A stretch of DNA of 64,000 nt from Rufibacter immobilis (GCF_003721565.1 NZ_RJJE01000017.1:62001-126000); one strand, 5' to 3'; counted from the first letter of the stretch, positions 7,910 to 17,312 are shown. Notes: generated by a model from the letters alone, not told the origin. Program-made: numbers and translations.

Positions 7910-9262
7910 ATGCAGAAAATAGCCATACTAGGAGCAGGGGAGAGCGGCGTGGGAGCAGCCTTGTTGGCGCAGGCCAAGGGCTATGACGTGTTCGTCTCAG
8001 ACAGAGGTTCCATTGCGGAAAAATACCGGCAGCAGCTTTCTCAGGCGCAGATTCCCTTTGAGGAGGGAACGCACTCGCTGGGGCAGATTTTCGCGGCCGC
8101 TGAAATTGTCAAAAGCCCCGGTATTCCAGAAACCGCCCCGGTCATTGCCGGAGCGCTGGAGAGAAACATCCCCGTGATTTCAGAGATTGAGTTCGCGGGC
8201 AGGTACGCCCAGGGCCGGTTTATCTGCATTACCGGTACCAACGGCAAAACCACCACCACCCTGCTGACTTACCATTTCCTGAAAAGCGCTGGTTTAAAAG
8301 TAGCGCTGGCCGGCAACGTGGGTGAGAGCCTGGCGGGAAAAGTGCTGGAAGGCGGCTATGATTACTATGTGGTGGAACTGAGCAGCTTCCAGTTAGACAA
8401 TATGTATGCGTTCAAAGCGCACATTGGCATTCTGCTCAACATCACCCCAGACCATCTGGACCGCTATGGTTACCACATGGATAATTACGCAGCCGCCAAA
8501 TTCCGCATTGCGCAGAACATGACGGCTGCTGATTTTTTCCTGTACAACCAGGATGATGCCCAGATCCAGAAGTACCGCGCTGCGCACCAGGTGCCGGGCA
8601 CGCAGGTAGCCTTCGGGTTGAAAGAAGCCGAAGGATTAGCCTTAAGATTGGAAGGAAATGCGATTAGCGCCTCTTTTTCCCAAATTGAGGCAAAAGTAGA
8701 TGTTGCCAAATCACCATTGATTGGGCAGCATAACCAATACAATACCATGGCCGCCGTGGGAGCTGCTTTGCTGGTTGGCATCGCGCCCGCGCAGATTGAA
8801 GCCGCCCTGGGTACGTTCCGGAACGCTGATCATCGGCTCCAGCCGGTGGGGGAGATAGAAGGCGTACGCTTCATCAATGACTCCAAGGCCACCAACGTGG
8901 AAGCGGTTTGGTATGCCCTGGACGGTATTCAGCAGCCCATTGTGTGGATAGTGGGCGGTACAGACAAAGGCAATGATTATTCCACGCTGTCGCCGTTGGT
9001 GCGGCAGAAAGTAAAAGCCATTGTGTGCCTGGGGGTGGACAACAGCAAGATTAGAGCCGCTTTTTCCCAAATCTGCCCAAAACTAGCCGAGACGCAGGAC
9101 GTGAACGAGGCCGTAGACTTGGCTAAAAACTTCGCCCAGGCGGGAGATGTGGTGGTGCTTTCACCGGCCTGCGCCAGCTTTGACTTGTTTAAGAATTATG
9201 AACACCGGGGCCGGGCATTCGCCGAGGCAGTAGCCGCCCTCCAACGTACTGTAGCGTCATGA
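7910..9262 (+). CDS. murD: UDP-N-acetylmuramoyl-L-alanine--D-glutamate ligase
   Basis: A 450-residue Mur ligase adding D-glutamate to UDP-MurNAc-L-Ala with ATP. The N-terminal Rossmann-like segment AILGAGESGVGAALLA binds the UDP moiety, the ATP loop ITGTNGKTTTT is near residues 105-115, NITPDHLDRYG near 178-188, IGQHNQYN near 271-278 and the C-terminal VWIVGGTDKGND near 346-357. Two stretches, residues 251-263 (AISASFSQIEAKV) and 380-392 (KIRAAFSQICPKL), share an AFSQI-like core and are encoded by DNA matching the dispersed palindrome family. Both lie in poorly conserved segments. The stop overlaps ftsW by 4 bases. Confidence 0.96.
   Translation: MQKIAILGAGESGVGAALLAQAKGYDVFVSDRGSIAEKYRQQLSQAQIPFEEGTHSLGQIFAAAEIVKSPGIPETAPVIAGALERNIPVISEIEFAGRYAQGRFICITGTNGKTTTTLLTYHFLKSAGLKVALAGNVGESLAGKVLEGGYDYYVVELSSFQLDNMYAFKAHIGILLNITPDHLDRYGYHMDNYAAAKFRIAQNMTAADFFLYNQDDAQIQKYRAAHQVPGTQVAFGLKEAEGLALRLEGNAISASFSQIEAKVDVAKSPLIGQHNQYNTMAAVGAALLVGIAPAQIEAALGTFRNADHRLQPVGEIEGVRFINDSKATNVEAVWYALDGIQQPIVWIVGGTDKGNDYSTLSPLVRQKVKAIVCLGVDNSKIRAAFSQICPKLAETQDVNEAVDLAKNFAQAGDVVVLSPACASFDLFKNYEHRGRAFAEAVAALQRTVAS
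8660..8696 (+). repeat. Coding copy 1 of the dispersed repeat, in murD
   Basis: 37 bases starting GCGATTAGCGCCTCTTTTTC. These match 19 of the first 20 bases of the intergenic copy at 16551 and, by hand alignment, 29 of 37 bases of the copy at 29786. It is read in frame as A-I-S-A-S-F-S-Q-I-E-A-K, just before the conserved IGQHNQYN segment of MurD. Confidence 0.75.
9047..9083 (+). repeat. Coding copy 2 of the dispersed repeat, in murD
   Basis: 37 bases beginning AAGATTAGAGCCGCTTTTTC, matching the intergenic copy at 27243 at 29 of 37 positions by hand alignment. It is read as K-I-R-A-A-F-S-Q-I-C-P-K, in the same reading frame of the repeat as copy 1, within a variable part of the MurD C-terminal domain. 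Confidence 0.75.
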
Positions 9263-10428
9263 ACCCTATCAAAAACTGGCTTCGCGAAAACCTGAAAGGC
9301 GATCCCATTCTGTGGGGGATTGTCTTGGCGTTTGCGCTCATCAGTATTGCCGTGGTGTACTCGGCCACGGGCACGCTCGCGTACAAGAAAATGGGCGGGA
9401 ATACAGAATATTACCTGTTCAAGCACTCCAGCCTTATCTTCATAGGGTTGGCCTTTGTTTGGCTGGCGCACAAGATCAATTACCGCTATTACGCCAAACT
9501 GAGTCTGGTAGCCCTCATTTTCTCGGTGCCCCTGCTCATTTATACCTACCTCAAGGGCTCTAACATCAATGAAGCTTCGCGCTGGCTAACCATTCCCATC
9601 ATCAACCAGACGTTCCAGCCTTCTGATTTGGCCAAACTGGCTTTGATCTCTTATCTGGCCAGCATCCTGAGCAAGCGCCAGATGAACATTGAATCCAAAC
9701 AGACCTTGATTCCGCTGTTTCTATGGAGCGGTCTTATCTGCGGGCTCATTGCCATGAGTAATATCTCCACGGGTTTGCTCCTGTTCCTGACCTGTCTGCT
9801 GCTGATGTTCATTGGCCGGATTCCCATGAAATCTATCATGGTCATGATTCTGGTGGGGGCTTTGTTCGGTTCTATCGCCTTGGCATTGGGGCAACGGATG
9901 CAGACCGCCATCAGCCGGATTGAGAATTTCATGGACCCCAATGATACGGTCTTCCAGCTGGAGCAGTCCTACATTGCCATTGCTACGGGTGGGGTGTTGG
10001 GCAAGGGACCGGGTAATTCAGACCAGCGCAACGTGTTGCCGCACCCTTACTCAGACTTTATCTACGCCATCATCATTGAAGAGTACGGCATGTTGGGCGG
10101 AGCCGTGGTGTTGTTCCTGTACCTGGCCTTTCTGTACCGGGGGATGATTGCGGTGGCCAATAGTTTGGGAGCCTTTGGAGGGCTGCTGTCGGCGGGCATC
10201 AGCTTCAGCCTGGTCATTCAGGCTATGGTGAACATGGGCGTGGCCGTTGGCCTAGGCCCCATCACCGGTTTGCCGCTGCCCTTGCTCAGTATGGGGGGGA
10301 CTTCCTTGATCTTCACCGGGATTTCCATTGGAATTATCCTGAGTGTGAGCCGCAGTGAGCATGAAGCCAAACTGGCCTCAGCGCCTGCCGTGAATAAACC
10401 TGTTAATGTTCTGACGAATGCCGGATAA
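9259..10428 (+). CDS. ftsW: Septal peptidoglycan glycosyltransferase FtsW
   Basis: A 389-residue SEDS-family polytopic membrane protein, the lipid II polymerase that partners FtsI at the septum. Family segments include FQPSDLAKLALISYLA (about 117-132), ENFMDPNDTVFQLEQSYIAI (about 224-243), GGVLGKGPGNSDQRNVLPHPYSDFIYAI (about 245-272), GMLGGAVVL and the C-terminal GLPLPLLSMGGTS (about 338-350). The loop aspartate in YSDFIYAIIIEEYG corresponds to the conserved region needed for SEDS activity. The gene overlaps murD by 4 bases and murG by 11 bases. Confidence 0.95.
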   Translation: MNPIKNWLRENLKGDPILWGIVLAFALISIAVVYSATGTLAYKKMGGNTEYYLFKHSSLIFIGLAFVWLAHKINYRYYAKLSLVALIFSVPLLIYTYLKGSNINEASRWLTIPIINQTFQPSDLAKLALISYLASILSKRQMNIESKQTLIPLFLWSGLICGLIAMSNISTGLLLFLTCLLLMFIGRIPMKSIMVMILVGALFGSIALALGQRMQTAISRIENFMDPNDTVFQLEQSYIAIATGGVLGKGPGNSDQRNVLPHPYSDFIYAIIIEEYGMLGGAVVLFLYLAFLYRGMIAVANSLGAFGGLLSAGISFSLVIQAMVNMGVAVGLGPITGLPLPLLSMGGTSLIFTGISIGIILSVSRSEHEAKLASAPAVNKPVNVLTNAG

Positions 10429-11524
10429 ACAATACAGATTCATCATCAGTGGTGGCGGAACGGGTGGACATATCTACCCGGCCATTGCCATTGCCAATGA
10501 AATTAAACGGCTGCACCCAACGGCAGAAATCTTGTTTGTTGGGGCGCAGGGCCGAATGGAAATGACACGGGTGCCCGAAGCCGGTTACAAAATCATAGGT
10601 CTCTGGATCAGTGGTTTACAGCGGCGCCTTACGGTAGACAACCTGTCTTTTCCGCTCAAGGTGATTTCCAGCATCCGGAAAGCCTACAAAATCATCAAAG
10701 ACTTTAAGCCAGATGCCGTAGTGGGCGTGGGCGGCTACGCGAGTGGGCCTTTGTTGTATGCTGCCACCAAAATGGAGATTCCGTCCCTTATTCAGGAACA
10801 GAATTCCCATGCTGGTATCACGAACAAGCTGTTGGCGAACAAGGTAGACAAAGTGTGCGTGGCCTATGACAGCATGTACAGGTATTTCCCTAACGCTAAG
10901 ATTGTCCTAACCGGTAACCCGGTGCGCCGCGACATTACCGAGCTGGAGGGGAAGAAGTCAGAAGCCATGGAGTTATTCGGACTTGCCCCTCACCGACCTA
11001 CTTTTTTGGTAATTGGGGGAAGTTTGGGAGCACGGACTTTAAATCAAAGCACGGGATCAGCGCTGGAGAAAATCAAGGAGGCCGGTTATAACCTCATTTG
11101 GCAAACCGGTAAGCTTTATTTCCCGGAGGCGGAAGCCGCTGCGAAAGCCTTTCCGGCAGATCAGGTCAAAGCCTTTGACTTCATCAGAAAAATGGATTTG
11201 GCGTACGCCGCCGCCGATGTAGTGATTTCCCGGGCGGGGGCGCTCTCTATCTCTGAGTTGTGCCTGGCCCAGAAGCCATCCATTTTAGTTCCGTCGCCCA
11301 ACGTGGCGGAAGACCACCAGACTAAAAACGCGATGGCCTTGGTGCAAAAAGAGGCCGCCGTCTTAGTAAAGGATGTAGAAGCGGCACAGTACTTGTGGCC
11401 TGCTGCCTTTGCCTTGGCAAAGGATGCAGCAAAACAGCAGTTGCTGCGGAAGAATATTGCTCAATTGGCCAAGCCACATGCCGCCGAAGACATTGTTCAG
11501 GAACTTTTGAAACTTATAAAATGA
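10418..11524 (+). CDS. murG: UDP-N-acetylglucosamine--MurNAc-pentapeptide-PP-undecaprenol GlcNAc transferase
   Basis: A 368-residue GT28-family enzyme that adds GlcNAc to lipid I, giving lipid II at the inner face of the membrane. The first glycine motif ISGGGTGGHIYPAIAIA is at residues 9-25, GVGGYASGPLLYAA at about 104-117, IQEQNSHAG near 127-135, VIGGSLGARTLN near 195-206, and the donor-site SRAGALSISELC near 271-282. Length is normal. It overlaps ftsW upstream, and its stop overlaps the murC start as ATGA. Confidence 0.97.
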   Translation: MPDKQYRFIISGGGTGGHIYPAIAIANEIKRLHPTAEILFVGAQGRMEMTRVPEAGYKIIGLWISGLQRRLTVDNLSFPLKVISSIRKAYKIIKDFKPDAVVGVGGYASGPLLYAATKMEIPSLIQEQNSHAGITNKLLANKVDKVCVAYDSMYRYFPNAKIVLTGNPVRRDITELEGKKSEAMELFGLAPHRPTFLVIGGSLGARTLNQSTGSALEKIKEAGYNLIWQTGKLYFPEAEAAAKAFPADQVKAFDFIRKMDLAYAAADVVISRAGALSISELCLAQKPSILVPSPNVAEDHQTKNAMALVQKEAAVLVKDVEAAQYLWPAAFALAKDAAKQQLLRKNIAQLAKPHAAEDIVQELLKLIK

Positions 11525-12930
11525 ATCTGCACCAATACCGACATATCTACTTCCTGGGGATAGGAGGCATTGGGATGAGCGCCATTGCCCGATGGTTTTT
11601 GGCCAAAGGATTCGCCGTGGCCGGATATGACCGCACGCTAACCCCTCTAACCAAGCAATTGGAAACAGAGGGAGCCCGTATTCACTTTGAAGATGACGTA
11701 GCGTTGATACCAGCGTCCTTCAAAGAGAAAAAGACAGAGACACTGGTGATCTTAACACCTGCGGTGCCTGTCACTCATAAAGAACGGCAGTTTCTGGAAC
11801 AGGAGGGTTTTACCATTATGAAACGCTCCCAGGTGTTAGGTCTGCTCACTCAGGACCAATATTTGGTGGCAGTGGCGGGCACCCATGGTAAAACTACCAC
11901 ATCCAGCATGGTGGCGCACCTGTTGCACCACGCCGGAGTTTCCACCTCTGCCTTTTTGGGAGGAATTTCCACTAATCTGGGTTCCAATCTGTTGTTGCCT
12001 CATCAAGAGGAAGAGCGGGCCTTGGCAGTGGTAGAGGCCGATGAGTATGACCGTTCTTTCCTGACGCTGCACCCAGACATTGCCATTGTTACGTCCACAG
12101 ATCCAGATCATTTGGACATTTATGGCGAAAAGGAAGCCTTGGTAGAGTCTTTCCGGCAATTTGTGCGGCAGATTAAGCCCAATGGCTATTTACTGCTAAA
12201 CCATACTGCAGACCAAACCTTAGCCGATGCGGTAGACCCAACGGTGCAGGTAATCCGGTACGGATTGGAAGGAGAGGAACTTTGCGCCACTTCCGTTACC
12301 ATTGCAGAGGGGACTATGCATTTTTCTGCTCAGGGTAGAAATTTACAACTGTCCCAAGCTGCTTTGCAGGTGCCTGGTTTCCATAATGTAGAGAATGCAT
12401 TGGCCGCAGTGCAGGCAGTTTCACTTTTAGATGTGTCTGCTGACGAGTTAAGAAACGGTATCGCAGCTTATACCGGAGTAAAGAGACGGTTTGAAAAGGT
12501 AGCTTCCTGCGGAGACAAAATCTTCTTAGATGATTACGCGCACCACCCCCGGGAAATAGAGGCATTCCTACGTTCGGTGCGGGCGCTGTACCCCCAGAGA
12601 AAATTGCGGGTGATTTTCCAGCCCCACTTGTTTACCCGTACCCGTGACTTTCTGGAAGGTTTCGCCCAGAGTTTGTGTCTGGCAGATGAGGTCTGGCTGC
12701 TGGAGATCTATCCGGCCCGTGAACTACCTATAGCCGGCGTTACTTCCCAACTTCTCTTTGACCAGTTGCCTTGCCAAAATAAAAAGCTTTTGGCTAAAGA
12801 AGATGTGCTAAAGGTGTTGGCAAAAGATTTGGATTTTAATGTGTTGGCCACAGTGGGGGCAGGGGACATAGACACCTTGGTCCCAGAGATAAAAAAGCTA
12901 TTGGAGGAGAAGGCCCATGTTTTGGAATAG
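11521..12930 (+). CDS. murC: UDP-N-acetylmuramate--L-alanine ligase
   Basis: Starting at the ATG at 11521 gives a 469-residue MurC, which adds L-alanine to UDP-MurNAc with ATP. The frame is open further upstream, but that part lies inside murG, and MNLHQYRHIYFLGIGGIGMSAIA is the expected N-terminus with its glycine-rich nucleotide motif. The ATP loop VAGTHGKTTTSSM is near residues 117-129, VEADEYDRSFL near 171-181, TDPDHLDIYG near 193-202, and LDDYAHHPREIEA near 338-350. It overlaps murG by 4 bases and ftsQ by 14. The second half has a lower GC content than murD or murE. Confidence 0.96.
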   Translation: MNLHQYRHIYFLGIGGIGMSAIARWFLAKGFAVAGYDRTLTPLTKQLETEGARIHFEDDVALIPASFKEKKTETLVILTPAVPVTHKERQFLEQEGFTIMKRSQVLGLLTQDQYLVAVAGTHGKTTTSSMVAHLLHHAGVSTSAFLGGISTNLGSNLLLPHQEEERALAVVEADEYDRSFLTLHPDIAIVTSTDPDHLDIYGEKEALVESFRQFVRQIKPNGYLLLNHTADQTLADAVDPTVQVIRYGLEGEELCATSVTIAEGTMHFSAQGRNLQLSQAALQVPGFHNVENALAAVQAVSLLDVSADELRNGIAAYTGVKRRFEKVASCGDKIFLDDYAHHPREIEAFLRSVRALYPQRKLRVIFQPHLFTRTRDFLEGFAQSLCLADEVWLLEIYPARELPIAGVTSQLLFDQLPCQNKKLLAKEDVLKVLAKDLDFNVLATVGAGDIDTLVPEIKKLLEEKAHVLE

Positions 12931-13678
12931 AAAGGTCAAAGCGCTTTTATTTGCGGTATTTTGCCTGGCAGGCTTTATTTTTCTGGCAGGTTTCTCTAAA
13001 GCCAGGCAAGAGCAAAAAATATGTAAAAAAGTCAATATTAAAATTGATAATGAGTATAACAATTACTTTCTTAGTGATTCAGAAGTGATGGCGCTGCTGA
13101 CCCGCAATGGAAGTCAGCCACTCACAGGTATGAAAAAAAATGAGATTGACCTCAAGCGGCTTGAAATGCGAATCAAATCGCATAAATTTGTAAAGCAAGC
13201 AGAGGTCTCTCGTGATCTGGAAGGGAATATCAACGTCACAATACAGCAGAACAGGCCCATCGCCCGGCTGCTCAGCACTGAGAAGGACGTGTACGTGGAC
13301 GAAGAAGGAAATCAGCTTCCTTTGTCTGCGCTGTATACGGCCCATGTTATTCCCGTGACAGCCTCTTTGGGAAGATCCGCCAAAGCCAGTTCCTTTTTTC
13401 AGGACTCTGTAGGAAGAGAGTATCTCTCTCTGCTGCAGTTTATAGAAAAAGACGCCTTTTGGAATGCCCAGCTTGCCCACATGGACATTGACCAGAAGGG
13501 GAAAGTGAGTTTTTTGACACAGGTGGGAAACCAACGCATTGAATTTGGAAAGCCGGTAGAGGTGCAGGAAAAATTCAGGAAACTTTTCATCTTCTATAAA
13601 GAAGTGATGCCCGTGGTCGGCTGGGACAGGTACAGCCGCTTAAATGTAGAGTACAAGGATCAGATTATTTGTGAATAG
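12917..13678 (+). CDS. ftsQ: Cell division protein FtsQ/DivIB
   Basis: A 253-residue bitopic division protein. It has a short basic N-terminus, one membrane segment (residues 7-27, VKALLFAVFCLAGFIFLAGF), then a periplasmic POTRA-like part (NIKIDNEYNNYFLSDSEVM to SHKFVKQAEVSRDLEGNINV) followed by IQQNRPIARL and a beta domain with SRLNVEYKDQIIC near the end. FtsQ links FtsL and other late proteins to the septum. Identification rests on topology, the I-x-Q-x-R-P-I-A-R motif and the position between murC and ftsA. The coding sequence is visibly more AT-rich at its start than its neighbours. Confidence 0.88.
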   Translation: MFWNRKVKALLFAVFCLAGFIFLAGFSKARQEQKICKKVNIKIDNEYNNYFLSDSEVMALLTRNGSQPLTGMKKNEIDLKRLEMRIKSHKFVKQAEVSRDLEGNINVTIQQNRPIARLLSTEKDVYVDEEGNQLPLSALYTAHVIPVTASLGRSAKASSFFQDSVGREYLSLLQFIEKDAFWNAQLAHMDIDQKGKVSFLTQVGNQRIEFGKPVEVQEKFRKLFIFYKEVMPVVGWDRYSRLNVEYKDQIICE

Positions 13679-13686
13679 TTAATGAT

Positions 13687-15021
13687 ATGACGCAGAACGA
13701 CAAAATAGTTGTAGGCTTAGACATTGGAACAACCAAAATTTGCGCGCTGGTAGGTAGGAAGAACGAGTACGGTAAACTAGAGATCCTTGGCTTGGGCAAA
13801 GCAGTATCTGAAGGGGTAGTGCGGGGCATGGTCAGCAATATAGATAAAACTGTTGAGGCTATCCGGAAGGCGATCAGGCAAGCCGAGGAGCAGTCTGGCA
13901 TTGATATCAAAGTGGTGAACGTGGGCATTGCCGGGCAGCATATCAAGAGCCTGCAGCACAACGGCAGCATTACGCGCACGTCATTGGACAGTGAGATCAC
14001 CGTGGAAGACGTGAACCGCCTTACCAATGACATGTACCGTCTGGTTACCCCGCCGGGCAGCGAGATCATCCATGTAATGCCACAAGATTATAAAGTGGAT
14101 TATGAGGATGGGATCATGGACCCCGTGGGTATGTCTGGCGTGCGTTTAGAGGGTAACTTCCATATCATTACGGCGCAGTCTAACGCGGTAAACAACATCA
14201 CCAAATGCATTACCCGCGCCGGTCTTGAGATTGATCAGCTTATTCTGGAGCCTCTGGCGTCTTGCATGTCTGTGCTGAGTGAAGAGGAGCGGGAAGCAGG
14301 CGTAGCGCTCATTGACATTGGAGGCGGTACCACAGATTTGGCCATCTTCAAAGACAATATCATTCGTCATACCGCAGTTTTGCCTTTTGGGGGCAATATC
14401 ATTACCTCAGATATCAAGCAAGGCTGTATGGTGATGCAAAACCAGGCAGAGCAGCTGAAGGTGCGGTTTGGGAAGGCGATTGCCGATGAAGCCTCTGAAA
14501 ATGAAGTAGTTTCCATCCCTGGATTGCGTGATCGGACCCCCAAAGAAATTTCCTTGAAAAATCTTGCTTTTATCATAGAAGCTAGAATGGAGGAAATTGT
14601 TGAACTCGTTTACTCAGAAATTGTTAGGAGCGGGTATGCCAATCAGTTAGCGGCGGGCGTTGTGATTACCGGAGGCGGTGCGCAACTGCAGAATTTGGTG
14701 CAATTGGTAGAGTATTTGACTGGCCTTGATGCCCGTATCGGATATCCGAATGAGCATTTGGGTAAGAGCAAGATAGACTCTGTGAAGAGCCCCATGTATG
14801 CGACCACCGTTGGCTTGGTTTTAGCAGGCTACCAGGCGCTGGATGAGCGGATTAACCGCTATACCCAGATTGCCGCCAATAGCAACGTAGAGAACCGGGT
14901 GGTAAATGAAGTCAAACCAGTTCAGAAAACCAGTGGTGGCAGTGACTTCTTCAAGAGGATCTTTGAGCGCACCAAAGGCATGCTGATCGATGATTTTGAC
15001 GACAAGCAACAGAACTATTAA
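13687..15021 (+). CDS. ftsA: Cell division protein FtsA
   Basis: A 444-residue actin-fold ATPase that tethers FtsZ filaments to the membrane. The phosphate-1 motif VVGLDIGTTKICALVG is at residues 8-23, the SHS2 (1C) domain follows, phosphate-2 VALIDIGGGTTDLAIF near 206-221 and the adenosine motif VVITGGGAQLQNL near 323-335. The C-terminal segment SDFFKRIFERTKGMLIDDFD (residues about 420-440) looks like the amphipathic membrane-targeting helix. It lies 8 bases after ftsQ and 23 before ftsZ, the standard arrangement. Confidence 0.97.
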   Translation: MTQNDKIVVGLDIGTTKICALVGRKNEYGKLEILGLGKAVSEGVVRGMVSNIDKTVEAIRKAIRQAEEQSGIDIKVVNVGIAGQHIKSLQHNGSITRTSLDSEITVEDVNRLTNDMYRLVTPPGSEIIHVMPQDYKVDYEDGIMDPVGMSGVRLEGNFHIITAQSNAVNNITKCITRAGLEIDQLILEPLASCMSVLSEEEREAGVALIDIGGGTTDLAIFKDNIIRHTAVLPFGGNIITSDIKQGCMVMQNQAEQLKVRFGKAIADEASENEVVSIPGLRDRTPKEISLKNLAFIIEARMEEIVELVYSEIVRSGYANQLAAGVVITGGGAQLQNLVQLVEYLTGLDARIGYPNEHLGKSKIDSVKSPMYATTVGLVLAGYQALDERINRYTQIAANSNVENRVVNEVKPVQKTSGGSDFFKRIFERTKGMLIDDFDDKQQNY

Positions 15022-15044
15022 CGCGTAATTTCAGGAGAGATAAC

Positions 15045-16550
15045 ATGAGTGTTTCATCGTACAAGTTTGAAGTGCCATCACACTCCAAATCCATCATCAA
15101 GGTAATTGGTGTTGGCGGAGGGGGAAGCAATGCCGTGAACCACATGTTCAACCAAGGCATTAAGGACGTGGAGTTTGTGGTGTGCAATACCGATGAACAA
15201 GCCTTAAAAAGCAGCAGCGTACCTAATAAACTTCAGATTGGAACCACCCTTACCGAAGGTTTGGGGGCAGGTGCCAACCCGGAGCGTGGTAAGCAGGCCG
15301 CCTTAGAAAGCAAAGAGGAAATACGGGAACTGCTGGGAGCGCATACCAAAATGGTCTTCATCACGGCTGGAATGGGTGGTGGTACCGGTACTGGTGCCGC
15401 TCCGGTTATTGCCAAAGTGGCCAAAGAACTAGACATTCTTACCGTAGGCATTGTAACTGCTCCGTTTGCTTTTGAAGGAAAAAAGAAGCGCCTAGCCGCT
15501 GACAATGGTATCAAAGAACTCAGCGAGAACTGTGATACCGTTCTGGTTATCTTGAATGACAAATTGCGCGAAATGTTCGGGAACCTACCCATAAGGTCTG
15601 CGTTCGCGAAAGCTGATAATGTCTTAACCACCGCTGCCAAAAGTATTGCCGAGATCATTACCGTAACCTCTGAGGTGAACGTTGACTTTGAAGACGTGAA
15701 AACGGTGATGAAAGACTCTGGCGCTGCCGTAATGGGCTCTGCCATCACAGAAGGCGAGAACCGTGCGCTGCGTGCCGCCGAGGAATCTCTTTCTTCTCCG
15801 TTGCTGAACAACACTGACATTCACGGAGCGCAGAAGATTCTCCTTTCCATTATGTCTGGTGATCAGGCTGAACTGGAAATGGATGAGCTTACGGAGATCA
15901 CAGACTACATCCAGGAGAAAGCCGGCGATGATTCTGAGGTGATCTTTGGCCATGGCATTGATTCCAGCTTAGGAGCCAGCATTAGAGTTACGGTGATTGC
16001 GACAGGTTTTGCCCGTGAAATGGTTAGCCTTCCGCAGCCAAAAAAGACCGTTGAGGCCGGGGGACCACCCATCGGAGCAACTGCGCCTCAGGCTGTAACT
16101 GAAATAGTTACAGAGCCAATCGCTCCGGTTGTGTCTACTACCTATACTGTGGCTCCGCCCGCAACCGCCAACCAGTTGGTAGTGAACGAGCCCGTGCGGC
16201 AACCTGCTCCGGTGGTAGACAACAACAAGATCATTTTTGACCTAGACTCCAGCAACGAGCTATTCACCCCAGCTTTTGAAGAAGAGCCAGAGGTGCCCGC
16301 TATCCAGAACGTGGTGGACCCTATGCAGTCAAAAATTGAGGAGCGCCGGGCCCGTCTGCGCAAATTGAGCACCGATGCTTATTCAGATGCCTCTATCAAA
16401 GAGAAGCTGGAGGTGCCTGCCTATCTGCGCAGAAATATTCAGTTGGAGAATGTGGTGCCGTCTGCCGAGCAGAAGATTTCCCGCTTCAACCTGAACGATG
16501 ACAACGAGCTACTTGGAGACAACCGTTTCCTGCACGATAATGTAGACTAG
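15045..16550 (+). CDS. ftsZ: Cell division protein FtsZ
   Basis: A 501-residue tubulin-like GTPase that builds the Z-ring. The N-terminal GTP-binding glycines GVGGGGSNAVNHM are near residues 22-34, the tubulin signature GMGGGTGTGAAPVIA near 108-122, and NVDFEDVKTVMKDSGAAVMG near 207-226. A long proline- and acid-rich linker (about 330-440) leads to the C-terminal peptide ending FLHDNVD, the form seen in Bacteroidota FtsZ that binds FtsA. It is the last gene of the dcw block and is followed by a repeat copy and a strong terminator. Confidence 0.98.
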   Translation: MSVSSYKFEVPSHSKSIIKVIGVGGGGSNAVNHMFNQGIKDVEFVVCNTDEQALKSSSVPNKLQIGTTLTEGLGAGANPERGKQAALESKEEIRELLGAHTKMVFITAGMGGGTGTGAAPVIAKVAKELDILTVGIVTAPFAFEGKKKRLAADNGIKELSENCDTVLVILNDKLREMFGNLPIRSAFAKADNVLTTAAKSIAEIITVTSEVNVDFEDVKTVMKDSGAAVMGSAITEGENRALRAAEESLSSPLLNNTDIHGAQKILLSIMSGDQAELEMDELTEITDYIQEKAGDDSEVIFGHGIDSSLGASIRVTVIATGFAREMVSLPQPKKTVEAGGPPIGATAPQAVTEIVTEPIAPVVSTTYTVAPPATANQLVVNEPVRQPAPVVDNNKIIFDLDSSNELFTPAFEEEPEVPAIQNVVDPMQSKIEERRARLRKLSTDAYSDASIKEKLEVPAYLRRNIQLENVVPSAEQKISRFNLNDDNELLGDNRFLHDNVD

Positions 16551-16590
16551 GCGTTTAGCGCCTCTTTTTCAAAAATAAGCCCCGAAACAG
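16551..16590 (+). repeat. Asymmetric copy of the dispersed repeat after ftsZ
   Basis: Starts GCGTTTAGCGCCTCTTTTTC directly after the ftsZ stop codon and ends with AAGCCCCGAAAC. Its right part forms the left arm of the ftsZ terminator, so the repeat and the terminator are physically fused. Confidence 0.8.
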
Positions 16591-16616
16591 AAAGCTGCTT
16601 CGGGGCTTATTTTTTG
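16571..16616 (+). terminator. Intrinsic terminator of the dcw operon
   Basis: The stem AATAAGCCCCGAA pairs with TTCGGGGCTTATT across a 12-base loop and is followed by a T-run, 25 bases after the ftsZ stop. Runs of A upstream let it work on the opposite strand as well. Confidence 0.9.
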
Positions 16617-16636
16617 CTATGCTTTCAAGGAACCCA

Positions 16637-16672
16637 GTTTGGTCCTGTTTTTAGAAAAACGGCCGCTAAACG
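16637..16672 (-). repeat. Asymmetric copy of the dispersed repeat
   Basis: On the minus strand it begins CGTTTAGCGGCCGTTTTTC and ends GGACCAAAC. It lies between the ftsZ terminator and the end of the FMN reductase gene. It is the closest intergenic relative I found of the coding copy in the tlpA-like gene (26 of 35 bases by hand alignment). Confidence 0.75.
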
Positions 16673-16694
16673 TAAAAGTAGGACCGCAGTTTCT

Positions 16695-17219
16695 TTAGAA
16701 TGAAAGAAACTCCTCTATCTGCTCTTCCAGTAACTGGAGGTAAAGCGGATTGGTGAATGCTCCCTCTTGCAGATGTTTGTGTATAAAGGGAAGGCGGGGT
16801 TTCTGCGCCAATACATGCAAACCGCAATAGTGCAGCACATCAGTTAAGTGGCTAAGGGCAATGTTTCCGCCCTGACTCCCGGTGGAGAGGCCCACCAAAG
16901 CCCCTTTCTTTCGGCGTAAGGCATGCGGATATTCCAGTCCATCGATAAAAGCTTTGAGAACCCCAGGATAAGAACAGTTGTACTCTGGAACGATGAACAC
17001 TATTTTCTGTACATCGGCCACCCGCTGGCGTAGCGCCATAAACTCCTGGGAGTACAGTTCGCGCTTGTAAAGGGAAGGAGAGGCAAAATCCAGGGGGAGT
17101 TCCTGCAAATCAAGAATCTCAGACGCTTGATTTCGGGCTGTAAGTAAACTTTGGTATAGTTTGGCTACCTTAAGGGTGATGGAGTTAGGCCTGTTGGTGC
17201 CAGATATAATCAGTATCAT
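16695..17219 (-). CDS. NADPH-dependent FMN reductase family protein
   Basis: A 174-residue flavodoxin-fold protein. The N-terminal ILIISGTNRPNSITLKVAKLY is the phosphate-binding loop of FMN_red (PF03358) enzymes. VFIVPEYNCSYPGVLKAFIDGL (about 93-114) is the characteristic flavin-contact P-E-Y-N motif, and KKGALVGLSTGSQGG follows. These cytosolic enzymes reduce FMN, quinones or azo compounds with NAD(P)H; the physiological substrate cannot be told from sequence. It is a single gene read towards ftsZ, with no operon partner. Confidence 0.88.
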   Translation of the reverse strand: MILIISGTNRPNSITLKVAKLYQSLLTARNQASEILDLQELPLDFASPSLYKRELYSQEFMALRQRVADVQKIVFIVPEYNCSYPGVLKAFIDGLEYPHALRRKKGALVGLSTGSQGGNIALSHLTDVLHYCGLHVLAQKPRLPFIHKHLQEGAFTNPLYLQLLEEQIEEFLSF

Positions 17220-17312
17220 CAGGTTAGGGCTTGGGCTTGTATAACCACTAAAGTAGGGCTAAAGTTACAGGTATTTCCACGCAAAGCCCCATGGTTGAAG
17301 TAAACCAGCTTT